Below are positions 16,809 to 24,076 of a stretch of DNA of 26,579 nucleotides, piece after piece. The notes beneath the pieces are model-generated. The model had not been told where the DNA came from. It did not search any database and saw only the letters and a program-made list of their open reading frames with translations. Where the stretch lies: contig CANCPF010000024.1 in the NCBI GenBank assembly GCA_947379975.1, positions 1-26,579 of the forward strand, written 5' to 3'. Source of the stretch: Methylophilaceae bacterium (GTDB taxonomy: Bacteria; Pseudomonadota; Gammaproteobacteria; Burkholderiales; Methylophilaceae). Made by a program: the position numbers and the translations under genes. Position 1 is the first letter of the stretch. Each line of letters opens with the position of its first letter.

Positions 16809-18263
16809 TTAATCAGATTCTTTAAAAAAATGCATGGTTTTTAGCATGCTAGAAGCTTTATCCAAGGTTTCAGCATATTCTTTTTCTAATACAGAATCTG
16901 CAACAATCCCACCACCGGCATAAAAGCTTATTTCGCCAGCATCTTCAGCATCATTAGCATGTGAATATACCACGGTACGAATCGCAATATTGGTATCCAT
17001 ATTGCCATCAAAACCAATGTAGCCTATCGAACCACAATATATGCCACGCCTATGCGGTTCTAGCTCTTCAATAATTTGCATAGCTCTCAATTTTGGCGCA
17101 CCAGTGATTGAGCCACCTGGAAAGCAACCACGTAGCAAATCTATCGCCGTCTTGTTTTGGCCTTGAGCGCCGCTTTTTAGCTGACCGGTCACGATGCTGA
17201 CTAAATGATGCACATTAGCAAAACTCTGCAATTGAAATAATTGATCAGCTTTCACCGAACCAATCTCACAGCTTTTACTAATGTCATTGCGCAATAGATC
17301 CACAATCATCAAATTTTCAGCTCTATCTTTTAGGCTAGTTTGCAGATCATTCGCCAATTGCAGGTCTTGTATAGCATCATCAGAACGAGGCCTAGTGCCT
17401 TTAATCGGACGAGTTTCCACGTGATTACCTATTACTTGTAAAAAGCGCTCAGGCGAACCGGAAAGTATCTGCATAGCACCAAAATTCAAATAAGCCATGA
17501 ATGGCGCAGGACTAATTTCACGTAGTTTGTTATAAGCTGTCCAAGCCGAGCCATGCGCTTTTGCAGAAAAACGCTGCGCTAAATTCACTTGGTAGCAATC
17601 ACCCTCAGTAATATAGTTTTTAACGGCACTAAACGCCGTGGCGTATTGCGCAAAAGTCATATTACTAGTGACTAGCGTTGTTAAGGAAAATTCCGCTAAC
17701 TGCATATCTGCTGGTGCATCAAACAAAGCACATAGCGCACGCCAGTTATCATGCGTAGATTGCTGAAATCCATTCGAGACTAAACATGCAGTTTTTTCTT
17801 TATGATCGACCAGAATTGCCCAATCATAAATGCCCACCATCATGTGCGGAACAGATTCGTTGTTTAATGCGTTATTAGGTATTTTTTCTAATTGACGGCC
17901 TAAATCATAGGCAAAATAGCCAACAGCACCTCCACTGAATGGCAGCGAGTTTTCTGTAATTTGATAAGGGGCTAATAAATTATTAAGAATTAGAAATGGA
18001 TCTTCCTGGCTGACTGTTCTTATGCCATTTTTGACTATTTCCGTGCGTACATTGCACTCTGAAATGTTTTCATTTTCTACTTTAACCGTATCTTCAAAAG
18101 TACTGATAGTCACAAATGGATCTGCCACGATAATATCGTAGCGCCCGTACTCACTATATGGCTGGCCACTGTCCAGCAGCATCGCCCAAGGCTTATGGCT
18201 AATACGGTCAAATAACTGCGCCGTATTCATATGGTATTTTAGATTGTGTTTAAGTAAGGGCAT
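16809..18263 (-). CDS. pabB: Aminodeoxychorismate synthase component I
   Basis: PabB converts chorismate, with ammonia from a glutamine amidotransferase partner (PabA, not in this window), to 4-amino-4-deoxychorismate, precursor of p-aminobenzoate. The 484-residue protein shows the chorismate-binding domain: GDCYQVNLAQRF, SGSPERFL, PIKGTRPR (286-293), DRAENLMIVDLLRNDI, FPGGSITGAPK (381-391) and YCGSIGYI. The lysine in PIKGT distinguishes PabB from anthranilate synthase TrpE, which has alanine there. The N-terminus (FDRISHKPWAMLLDSG) is PabB-like. The frame extends two codons upstream to a TTG; ATG 18263 is preferred but neither has a clear Shine-Dalgarno. It follows the MfnF-like gene after 26 bases. 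p-Aminobenzoate is needed for folate and for the arylamine part of H4MPT, which explains its place in a cofactor operon. Confidence 0.92.
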   Translation of the reverse strand: MPLLKHNLKYHMNTAQLFDRISHKPWAMLLDSGQPYSEYGRYDIIVADPFVTISTFEDTVKVENENISECNVRTEIVKNGIRTVSQEDPFLILNNLLAPYQITENSLPFSGGAVGYFAYDLGRQLEKIPNNALNNESVPHMMVGIYDWAILVDHKEKTACLVSNGFQQSTHDNWRALCALFDAPADMQLAEFSLTTLVTSNMTFAQYATAFSAVKNYITEGDCYQVNLAQRFSAKAHGSAWTAYNKLREISPAPFMAYLNFGAMQILSGSPERFLQVIGNHVETRPIKGTRPRSDDAIQDLQLANDLQTSLKDRAENLMIVDLLRNDISKSCEIGSVKADQLFQLQSFANVHHLVSIVTGQLKSGAQGQNKTAIDLLRGCFPGGSITGAPKLRAMQIIEELEPHRRGIYCGSIGYIGFDGNMDTNIAIRTVVYSHANDAEDAGEISFYAGGGIVADSVLEKEYAETLDKASSMLKTMHFFKESD

Positions 18264-18289
18264 CTGCAATGGTTTTTAGTTTAATGGGG

Positions 18290-19459
18290 CTAGTTTTCGA
18301 GAAGCTGTTGCGCTAAATAAGCTAGCGCATAAGCTGGCAAGCAAACGCTAGCCCGACGTCGAATAGCTATAGCGCTATCGTCAACACAGCTGATTTGTGA
18401 CTCTGAATTTTCTTTATTTAATATAATTAAGTTAGCAACATCAATATATGGGATAGCTAGATTCTTAGCAATCTCTGCCACTAAAAATCCTCCGGCACCG
18501 CTACCAATTAACACCATAGATTGCTTTTTATTTTCATTAGAGAGACGAGAAATATGCTTTGCAACGATAGTTTGTAATCTTAAAATTTGCTGCCATTTGA
18601 ATTGTTCAGCCAAACTATGCCAATCCATTATAGGTGCATCCTCTACATCATGGCCTATCATACGGGCAATTCTTCTAGCACTAGTAAGCTGACCTTTATC
18701 TTGAGCATCGGCGGTATCGGCCATATCGTCTTCTGCCGACAAATCACCAGTCAAGCGATAGACATCAGCACTGGTGGCAAAAAACTCAGCCGCCACTGAA
18801 GTCATGGCTCGCTGGAATTCTATTCTTTGCGCCACGGACATTAATGGCGTGCGCACAACACCAGTGTAAACCAACTCATCAGTCTGCATACGTGCCGCGT
18901 CAGTAAATCCTATGCAGGCTGGCTTGTTATTTTCCAACAGTACAAAATCTGTTGTGGTGCTACCGATATCGACAAACAATCCAAATTCGATTTTTTGAGC
19001 GACAAAACTAGCGCTGGCCTGCCAATTGGCTGAGGCGATAAATGGCCAATAATCCTCAACTTCATCGAATGAAACAAAGCCAGTAGCGCTTAATGGCCTA
19101 ACTAAGTTTGGATTTAGATTGGAATTTAAAGCTGGATTTAACACGCCTGTGTAAAACTTGAGACAATTCAAATTAGGCGCGCAGTTTAACTTAGTCTGCA
19201 TAACGCGGCTAATGGCCAAAACACCCTCGCGTCGATTTGCAAACAAATCTACCAGTTCGCCTGTCATCGTTACCGCATGTAAAGCAGAGCTGACCTTGAA
19301 TGCGTTCAACACGATATCAATAGCCAATTCAAGCTCGTGTAGGCCGCGCCAAAGTGGGCATGGCACTTGCAAAACCTGCTGCAATGCTCCATCAGGACCC
19401 AGCAATGCAGCTTTGAGGTGCGCCCCGCCTAAATCCCAGCCTATTATTTGACTATTCAT
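18290..19459 (-). CDS. H4MPT-linked C1 pathway protein, MfnF-like / hydantoinase-oxoprolinase related
   Basis: The 389-residue protein has two ASKHA-type phosphate motifs, IIGWDLGGAHLKAALL (5-20) and FVDIGSTTTDFVLL (162-175), and a late adenosine-like loop VLIGSGAGGFLVAEI. Between them DYWPFIASANWQASASFVA is typical of a family (COG1548-type) found only in organisms with H4MPT-linked C1 transfer. In methanogens the homologue MfnF couples the furan diphosphate to glutamyl-tyramine, joining the two halves of methanofuran. Here it is predicted to build methylofuran, the proteobacterial equivalent. Residues 107-120 form a Leu-Asn-Pro-rich repeat not expected to be conserved. The ATG overlaps the stop of the upstream ATP-grasp gene by eight bases, so translation is likely coupled. 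The product should act in the cytoplasm. Confidence 0.82.
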   Translation of the reverse strand: MNSQIIGWDLGGAHLKAALLGPDGALQQVLQVPCPLWRGLHELELAIDIVLNAFKVSSALHAVTMTGELVDLFANRREGVLAISRVMQTKLNCAPNLNCLKFYTGVLNPALNSNLNPNLVRPLSATGFVSFDEVEDYWPFIASANWQASASFVAQKIEFGLFVDIGSTTTDFVLLENNKPACIGFTDAARMQTDELVYTGVVRTPLMSVAQRIEFQRAMTSVAAEFFATSADVYRLTGDLSAEDDMADTADAQDKGQLTSARRIARMIGHDVEDAPIMDWHSLAEQFKWQQILRLQTIVAKHISRLSNENKKQSMVLIGSGAGGFLVAEIAKNLAIPYIDVANLIILNKENSESQISCVDDSAIAIRRRASVCLPAYALAYLAQQLLEN

Positions 19460-20549
19460 TAAGATTTAGTAAGACCTTATTGGTAGCCATATTTTCAGGC
19501 AATTTAAATGTTGAATTTTCATCATCCGCTAAGTCGAGTATGAGCTTAGCCGGATTAACATTGAGAGATTCATGCAAGGCAATGTACGAACTTGTTATTC
19601 TCGGGTTAACTTCCACTACGTAAATAATATCTTCGTTCATTATGACATCAACACCCACATAGCCGTTCAAATCAGAAAATGTAGTTGCAATCGTTTCTGC
19701 TAATTGCTTAAAAGCCGCATGTTCTAACATCAAGCCATTAACTAAACTGCCGTTATACTGAATAGGCGCTTGTAATATTGAAGGTTTCTGGACTAATTCA
19801 TGGCCAACTTCTTGACTAATCTTTAAGCCGATTTCAATAAGCTGCTCATTGCAACTCAATAGCCAAGCCTTACCCTCTTTGCACAACATAGAAATACTCG
19901 CTGGCGTGCCAGCAATATAAGGCTGAACGATATAAGCATCCAGTTGCGAAATTTGAGCAGGTGCATTTAGCCATATATGCAGTACAGATGCATTTTCGAA
20001 AAAATAGGTATCGCCACAACCAGCGCCATCAATAGGCTTTGCAACACAGCCTTTATTAAATAAACAGGTTAATAATGGATCTAGCTCAAAGAATTCCGTA
20101 TGCAAAAAATCACTGGCGGTATATGTCGGAATAGTTAATATATTCGCCTCTTTAAGCGCTTGATAAGTGCTGTATTTATCAGTAAAAAGTGTCACTGCAG
20201 CGAGCTTGCAACCTAAGTTTTTCACAGCAATAGATTCAATTAATTGCGTTAATTGACTTAATATCCCATCGCTCTCTGGGGCGATTAGCAAAGCGGCATC
20301 ACAATCGTGCAATAGTTTTTGCCACAATTCCATTACGTTAGTAGTCACATCGACAGGCATCGCAACACTGGTATGTTTTGGTAAACTTACGCGGGTGTCA
20401 TAGGTGGTGAATATCTCGACATCCGCTATTTCGCTAAAGTCAGCCAATAAGGCGTCGCGCATTAAAGTGCCCTCACATAACAATGAAGGCGGTAATGGCT
20501 GAGCGCGAAAACCACCAGCTGTGATATATTCTAATAACAATATCTTCAA
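19452..20549 (-). CDS. ATP-grasp ligase, MfnD-like (glutamate ligase of methylofuran synthesis)
   Basis: A 365-residue ATP-grasp enzyme of the COG1821 type. The family start LLLEYITAGGFRAQPLPPSL and EGTLMRDALLADFSEI are followed by the ATP-grasp lysine region VAKPIDGAGCGDT (169-181). The magnesium-binding end GYVGVDVIM (297-304, Asp301) and VEVNPRITSSY (312-322) follow. In methanogens MfnD joins glutamate to tyramine. The methylofuran described from Methylobacterium has tyrosine instead of tyramine and a long glutamate tail, so the acceptor here may be tyrosine-derived. The start codon is read as TTG at 20549, which gives exactly the family N-terminus; no ATG is available and the Shine-Dalgarno is weak. 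It heads the cofactor operon and overlaps the MfnF-like gene by eight bases. Confidence 0.82.
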   Translation of the reverse strand: MKILLLEYITAGGFRAQPLPPSLLCEGTLMRDALLADFSEIADVEIFTTYDTRVSLPKHTSVAMPVDVTTNVMELWQKLLHDCDAALLIAPESDGILSQLTQLIESIAVKNLGCKLAAVTLFTDKYSTYQALKEANILTIPTYTASDFLHTEFFELDPLLTCLFNKGCVAKPIDGAGCGDTYFFENASVLHIWLNAPAQISQLDAYIVQPYIAGTPASISMLCKEGKAWLLSCNEQLIEIGLKISQEVGHELVQKPSILQAPIQYNGSLVNGLMLEHAAFKQLAETIATTFSDLNGYVGVDVIMNEDIIYVVEVNPRITSSYIALHESLNVNPAKLILDLADDENSTFKLPENMATNKVLLNLNE

Positions 20550-20588
20550 AAAACACTCACACTCAATACTTAAAAATCATACTCAAAA
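20550..20588. promoter_or_regulatory. 39-bp gap between divergent MfnD-like and HisA-like genes
   Basis: The two start codons are only 39 bases apart and neither has a clear Shine-Dalgarno sequence. The gap is too short for two separate promoters, so at least one promoter must lie inside the coding start of the opposite gene. TATATT (20525-20530) inside the MfnD-like gene is a possible -10 for the HisA-like gene, but no good -35 accompanies it. Confidence 0.35.
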
Positions 20589-21275
20589 ATGGAAATCATC
20601 CCTGTTATAGACCTAATGCATGGCCAAGTAGTACATGCCAAACTTGGCCTACGCCTTGATTACCAGCCCATTCAATCATTATTGTGTCATTCTAGCGCGC
20701 CAATCGACATTGTGAACGCACTGCTAGAATTATACCCATTTGCACGCTTATACATTGCAGATCTAGATGCGATTACCAAACAAGGCAATCATTTGTCTGC
20801 GATAAAAGAAATACAACAGCAACATCCCAATATAGAAATTTGGCTGGATGCAGGGTTGCGGGATAAAGATGACTTAAATATTTGGTCTGAGGTCGAATTG
20901 ACGCACGTGATCGGATCTGAGAACATCCATTCAATCAATGCATTAAAGAATATCCATCAACAATTAAATGGCCGTTTTGTGCTTTCATTAGACTTTAATC
21001 ACACCGGGTTTTTAGGTTGCGTGGAATTACTCAGCGACACACAATATTGGCCTGAAAAAGTCATCGTCATGACCTTGAAAAATGTTGGAAGTCAGCTTGG
21101 GGTGGATATTGAGAAACTGTCAATGATCAAAAGTATCGCTACGAATAATCAACTATATGCCGCCGGCGGCGTCCGAAATAATGATGACTTAATCGAGTTA
21201 CAATCATTAAATATTACCGGTGCATTAGTCGCAACAGCCTTACATAACAAACAGATCAATATGGCACAAATGTAA
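20589..21275 (+). CDS. HisA-related TIM-barrel protein of unknown function (H4MPT-linked type)
   Basis: The 228-residue protein has the HisA/HisF barrel pattern: IIPVIDLMHGQVVHAKLG (3-20), LYIADLDAI (54-62), LSLDFN (132-137) and AAGGVRNNDDL (191-201). The two acidic residues that act in HisA catalysis, Asp8 and Asp135, are both present, as are glycine-rich phosphate-binding turns. It is shorter and more divergent than true HisA, and no histidine gene lies near. A HisA-related family (COG1411-type) accompanies methanopterin/methanofuran genes in archaea and methylotrophs; its reaction is not known to me. By analogy it could isomerise a phosphorylated sugar or furan intermediate. It is divergent from the cofactor operon and converges on phi, with a shared hairpin between. 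Confidence 0.75.
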   Translation: MEIIPVIDLMHGQVVHAKLGLRLDYQPIQSLLCHSSAPIDIVNALLELYPFARLYIADLDAITKQGNHLSAIKEIQQQHPNIEIWLDAGLRDKDDLNIWSEVELTHVIGSENIHSINALKNIHQQLNGRFVLSLDFNHTGFLGCVELLSDTQYWPEKVIVMTLKNVGSQLGVDIEKLSMIKSIATNNQLYAAGGVRNNDDLIELQSLNITGALVATALHNKQINMAQM

Positions 21276-21276
21276 A

Positions 21277-21312
21277 AAACCCAGCAAGCTTAACAAAAAG
21301 CTTACTGGGTTT
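21277..21312. terminator. Bidirectional terminator between the HisA-like gene and phi
   Basis: AAACCCAGCAAGCTT and AAGCTTACTGGGTTT form a 15-position stem with one mismatch and a six-base loop. A-runs on the left and T-rich bases on the right allow it to stop transcripts from both sides. It begins right after the HisA-like stop codon and lies 24 bases beyond the phi stop codon. Confidence 0.8.
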
Positions 21313-21335
21313 ATTTAGTACATCTTTGAAGCTAA

Positions 21336-21872
21336 TTACTCAAGGTTTGCGTGAATTGCGCGCATGCCTTCTTCAGTTAAGCCTTTTGCCACAATCAAAT
21401 CAGCAATAGCTGCTTCTAAAAACACCAATGTTGAAAGCTCAAACTGGCTACCCATAGGCATAGCCTGTGTTAGTGGGAAGCTATTATCGTTACCGATTTG
21501 AATCACTAAATCAGCAACATCTGCCATTGCAGATTTAGCTTTCATAGAAACCACAACCAATTTAGCACCTACAGATTTTGCTTTTTTAACGAATGGAAGT
21601 AATGTTTCTGTGCCACCAGAACCTGAGACCAAAATCAACAAATCGCCAGCTTTAATGGCTGGTGTAACAACCTCACCAATCATGCTTACGTTGTAACCAG
21701 AATGCACTAAACGCATTGCAAAAAAACGTGACACCAATAGTGAACGACCAGCACCGCCAATAAAAATGCGGCCAGCTTCGTCAACTAGTTTTAACAATTT
21801 AGCAGCATTGCTATTATCTGTTTCTGACAAGATAGTCGTTAGTTTATCTAAAATTAATTTTTGATGATCCAT
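21336..21872 (-). CDS. hxlB: 6-phospho-3-hexuloisomerase
   Basis: This enzyme converts 3-hexulose 6-phosphate to fructose 6-phosphate, the second step of formaldehyde fixation in the RuMP cycle. The 178-residue protein is a single SIS domain: FIGGAGRSLLVSRFFAMRL (37-55), GEVVTPAIKAGDLLILVSG (66-84) with SGSGGTE (83-89), and the C-terminal GSQFELSTLVFLEA, where the glutamate is a family active-site residue. Length and order match Phi. A GTG seven codons upstream is in frame, but AGAGGA sits six bases before the ATG at 21872 and homologues start near there. It lies downstream of hps on the same strand, with an intrinsic terminator between them, and faces the HisA-like gene. Confidence 0.95.
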   Translation of the reverse strand: MDHQKLILDKLTTILSETDNSNAAKLLKLVDEAGRIFIGGAGRSLLVSRFFAMRLVHSGYNVSMIGEVVTPAIKAGDLLILVSGSGGTETLLPFVKKAKSVGAKLVVVSMKAKSAMADVADLVIQIGNDNSFPLTQAMPMGSQFELSTLVFLEAAIADLIVAKGLTEEGMRAIHANLE

Positions 21873-21941
21873 GATATTTCCTCTATTAAACACCTCAACA
21901 AGTATCGCAATACATTCGTGTTAGTTGTTGAATTAAATTAA

Positions 21942-21976
21942 AAAAAATCCTGACTCATTACTGAGTCAGGATTTTT
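21942..21976. terminator. Intrinsic terminator between hps and phi
   Basis: ATCCTGACTCA and TGAGTCAGGAT form a perfect 11-pair stem with a four-base loop, extended by A and T runs on both sides. On the minus strand it follows hps by about 70 bases and precedes phi by about 70 bases. Being symmetric it could work both ways, but only hps transcription meets it first. Confidence 0.9.
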
Positions 21977-22045
21977 ATATACTCATCTCAATAATTACTT
22001 ATTGGGCTTAGTTAAGTGCTTGGTTAATTAAAACCAATGCTTAAC

Positions 22046-22678
22046 TTAAGCGTGAGCAATAGCTGTGATTTCAGCAGCAGAAGCAGCTGGATCAGTAGCG
22101 CCGTAGATTGCAGCACCAGCTACAATGATAGTAGCGCCAGCATCACGTACTTGAGCAGCTGTAGAAGCTTTAACGCCACCAGCAACTGAGATTTTAACGC
22201 CAAGACCTAAAGCAGCTACTAAAGCTAAGTCAGCAAATGGAGTTTGACCAGCAGCTTGTTGATCTAAACCAGTGTGAACGCCAATGATGTGCGCGCCAGC
22301 AGCAACAACTTCTTTAGTTTTAGCAGCTTTATCAGCAACGTTGATCAAATCAACTTGAGCTTCTTTACCGTATTTGTTAGCAACATCAATTACACCTTTG
22401 ATAGTACCGATGTCAGCACAACCTAAAACTGTACAGATATCTGCACCAGCTTTGTAGAATGGCTCAGCTTCGTAGAAGCCAGCGTCCATAGTTTTTAAGT
22501 CAACTAAGATTTTGTTGTTTGGGAATTTAGCGCGAAGAACTTCAAGCAATTTAACACCGTTATGCTTGATGCATGGTGTACCGATTTCAAGAATGTCTAC
22601 GTGTGGAGCAACTAAAGTTGCTAAAGCAACAGTACCGTCAAAATCTAATGAATCTAAAGCCATTTGTGTTAATGCCAT
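22046..22678 (-). CDS. hxlA: 3-hexulose-6-phosphate synthase
   Basis: Hps condenses formaldehyde with ribulose 5-phosphate to give 3-hexulose 6-phosphate, the entry step of RuMP carbon assimilation. The 210-residue protein is a TIM barrel of the OMP decarboxylase superfamily. The hallmark KILVDLKTMDAG (56-67) carries Asp60, Lys62 and Asp65; ILEIGTPCIKHNG (29-41) and GVHTGLDQQ with His135 are also present, and SVAGGVKA plus VAGAAIYGA bind phosphate. GGAG sits seven bases before the ATG. A narrow codon choice, with repeated GCT/GCA for alanine, suggests strong expression. It lies downstream of tal, behind tal's terminator, and upstream of phi, so it is likely transcribed from its own promoter. 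Confidence 0.97.
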   Translation of the reverse strand: MALTQMALDSLDFDGTVALATLVAPHVDILEIGTPCIKHNGVKLLEVLRAKFPNNKILVDLKTMDAGFYEAEPFYKAGADICTVLGCADIGTIKGVIDVANKYGKEAQVDLINVADKAAKTKEVVAAGAHIIGVHTGLDQQAAGQTPFADLALVAALGLGVKISVAGGVKASTAAQVRDAGATIIVAGAAIYGATDPAASAAEITAIAHA

Positions 22679-22815
22679 GGTGTTTCTCCGTTTAATAATT
22701 TTTAAAATGTTACAGGTTTATTGCTATTTTAGTCATAAAACCAGACCAACCCGCACTGTGACTATAGGTCAACATGCCAGTAATGAAAGCTTTTAAACTA
22801 CAATTCTTGTGTTAC
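22679..22815 (-). promoter_or_regulatory. Upstream region of hps, expected to hold its promoter
   Basis: Because the tal transcript should stop at 22816-22846, hps needs a promoter in this 137-base stretch. On the minus strand TTGACC and TATAGT occur together near 22762-22772, and TATAGT has a possible CTTTCA -35 at 17 bases, leaving a leader near 80 bases. The TGAC/GTCA half-sites at 22759-22771 could be an operator. None of these is a strong consensus. Confidence 0.3.
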
Positions 22816-22846
22816 AAAAAACTGGACACTTATAGTAAATGTCCAG
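22816..22846 (-). terminator. Intrinsic terminator of tal
   Basis: On the minus strand CTGGACA pairs with TGTCCAG across an 11-base loop and is followed by six T residues. It ends about 100 bases after the tal stop codon and separates the tal and hps transcripts. Confidence 0.8.
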
Positions 22847-22920
22847 ATAACTTATGTCAATTCTAAACTTACTTGATTACACTTTTATTACAAATAAATG
22901 TGTATTTTTAAATCAAATAA

Positions 22921-23874
22921 TTATAGTTTTTCGCTTAAAGCCGCTTCAAGTTTGTTTTGATCAGCTACAAAACCACGGATACCTTCTGATAATTTTTCAA
23001 TTGCCATTGCATCTTGGTTTAATTCAAAACGGAACTCAGCTTCAGTCATTTTTGCAGAAGGTGTTTTGGTCGCGCCATTGTCTTTCATTACTTGCACTAA
23101 CGTACCTTCTGTTGCTGCCAAATCTTGCAACAAGTTTGGTGAAACAGTTAAACGATCACATCCAGCCAAAGCAATCAATTCGCCAGTGTTACGGAATGAA
23201 GCACCCATTACCACTGTTTTGTAGCCATGTTCTTTGTAGTATGCATAGATTGCACGCACTGAAACCACACCTGGATCTGTTTCTTGTGTGTATTCTATAC
23301 CTGGATTTTTCGCTTTGTACCAATCTAAGATACGTCCAACGAATGGTGAAATCAAGAATACGCCAGCTTCAGCACAGGCACGTGCTTGGCCAAAACCGAA
23401 CAACAATGTAAGGTTACATTGAATGCCTTCTTTTTCTAAGATTTCGCCGGCTTTGATGCCTTCCCATGTTGAAGCTAATTTAATCAACACGCGGTCTTTG
23501 CCAATACCAGACTCTTCGTAAAGTTTGATTAATTTACGGCCTTTAGCCACCATTGCATCTAAGTTGAAAGATAAGCGCGCATCCACTTCAGTTGAAATAC
23601 GACCCGGCACTTCTTTAGAAATTTCAGCACCAATTAACACTGCTAACTTGTCAGCTGCACTGTCAATTTGTTCAGCTTTAGTACCACCTTGAGCTTTAGC
23701 GTAAGCAATAGCAGTTTCAATTAATGGCGCATATTGTGGTAATTGGCTTGCTTTCAAAACTAATGATGGATTAGTAGTTGCATCTACAGGCTTAACTGCT
23801 TTAATCGCCTCTACGTCACCAGTATCTGCCACGATTGTTGTCATGGTCTTTAATTGCTCTAATAAACTTGCCAT
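22921..23874 (-). CDS. tal: Transaldolase
   Basis: Transaldolase moves a dihydroxyacetone unit between sugar phosphates and so helps regenerate ribulose 5-phosphate for formaldehyde fixation. The 317-residue protein matches the classical TalB length. Asp17, DATTNPSL (31-38), STEVDAR with Glu96, and the Schiff-base lysine Lys132 in VLIKLASTWEGI are in the same positions as in the E. coli enzyme. NLTLLFGFGQARACAEAG and ISPFVGRILDWY follow as expected. An AGGAGG site six bases before the ATG and a good upstream promoter suggest strong expression. It stands between the cofactor genes at 24077-26457 and hps, all on the minus strand, with its own terminator. Confidence 0.97.
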   Translation of the reverse strand: MASLLEQLKTMTTIVADTGDVEAIKAVKPVDATTNPSLVLKASQLPQYAPLIETAIAYAKAQGGTKAEQIDSAADKLAVLIGAEISKEVPGRISTEVDARLSFNLDAMVAKGRKLIKLYEESGIGKDRVLIKLASTWEGIKAGEILEKEGIQCNLTLLFGFGQARACAEAGVFLISPFVGRILDWYKAKNPGIEYTQETDPGVVSVRAIYAYYKEHGYKTVVMGASFRNTGELIALAGCDRLTVSPNLLQDLAATEGTLVQVMKDNGATKTPSAKMTEAEFRFELNQDAMAIEKLSEGIRGFVADQNKLEAALSEKL

Positions 23875-23966
23875 TGCTTGCCTCCTGAAAATTATTCAAA
23901 GTATCTCAAACGCTTAATCAAGAAATCATATTTAAACGTTGAGTCTTACACAAAATCTAGTGCAAG

Positions 23967-23995
23967 ATTATATCTTAAAATTGACGGACTGTCGC
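23967..23995 (-). promoter_or_regulatory. Putative sigma-70 promoter of tal
   Basis: On the minus strand GCGACA (23990-23995) and TATAAT (23967-23972) are spaced by exactly 17 bases, about 93 bases upstream of the tal start. The -10 is perfect and the -35 matches four of six consensus bases. Confidence 0.6.
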
Positions 23996-24076
23996 CATCA
24001 CGCCTTTATTTCCAGCAGATTATTTTGTTCTTTTGATTAAAAAAACATGAACTTTAAGTCATCAACAAACTTAACC

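Noticed and set aside
16805..16816. Perfect 12-bp palindrome CTGATTAATCAG at the pabB stop codon
   Set aside because: It overlaps coding sequence, has no T-run and is made of common AT-rich words; chance is a sufficient explanation.
21873..21893. Upstream GTG start for phi
   Set aside because: AGAGGA lies between it and the ATG at 21872 at ideal spacing, so the downstream ATG is favoured.
22854..23411. 185-codon plus-strand open frame opposite tal
   Set aside because: It is antisense to a certain transaldolase gene, has no ribosome binding site and a composition rich in Leu and His expected of a shadow frame.
24029..24066. Possible terminator after the CitG-like gene
   Set aside because: There is a T-run on the minus strand, but the inverted repeat before it has almost no loop and cannot form a normal hairpin.
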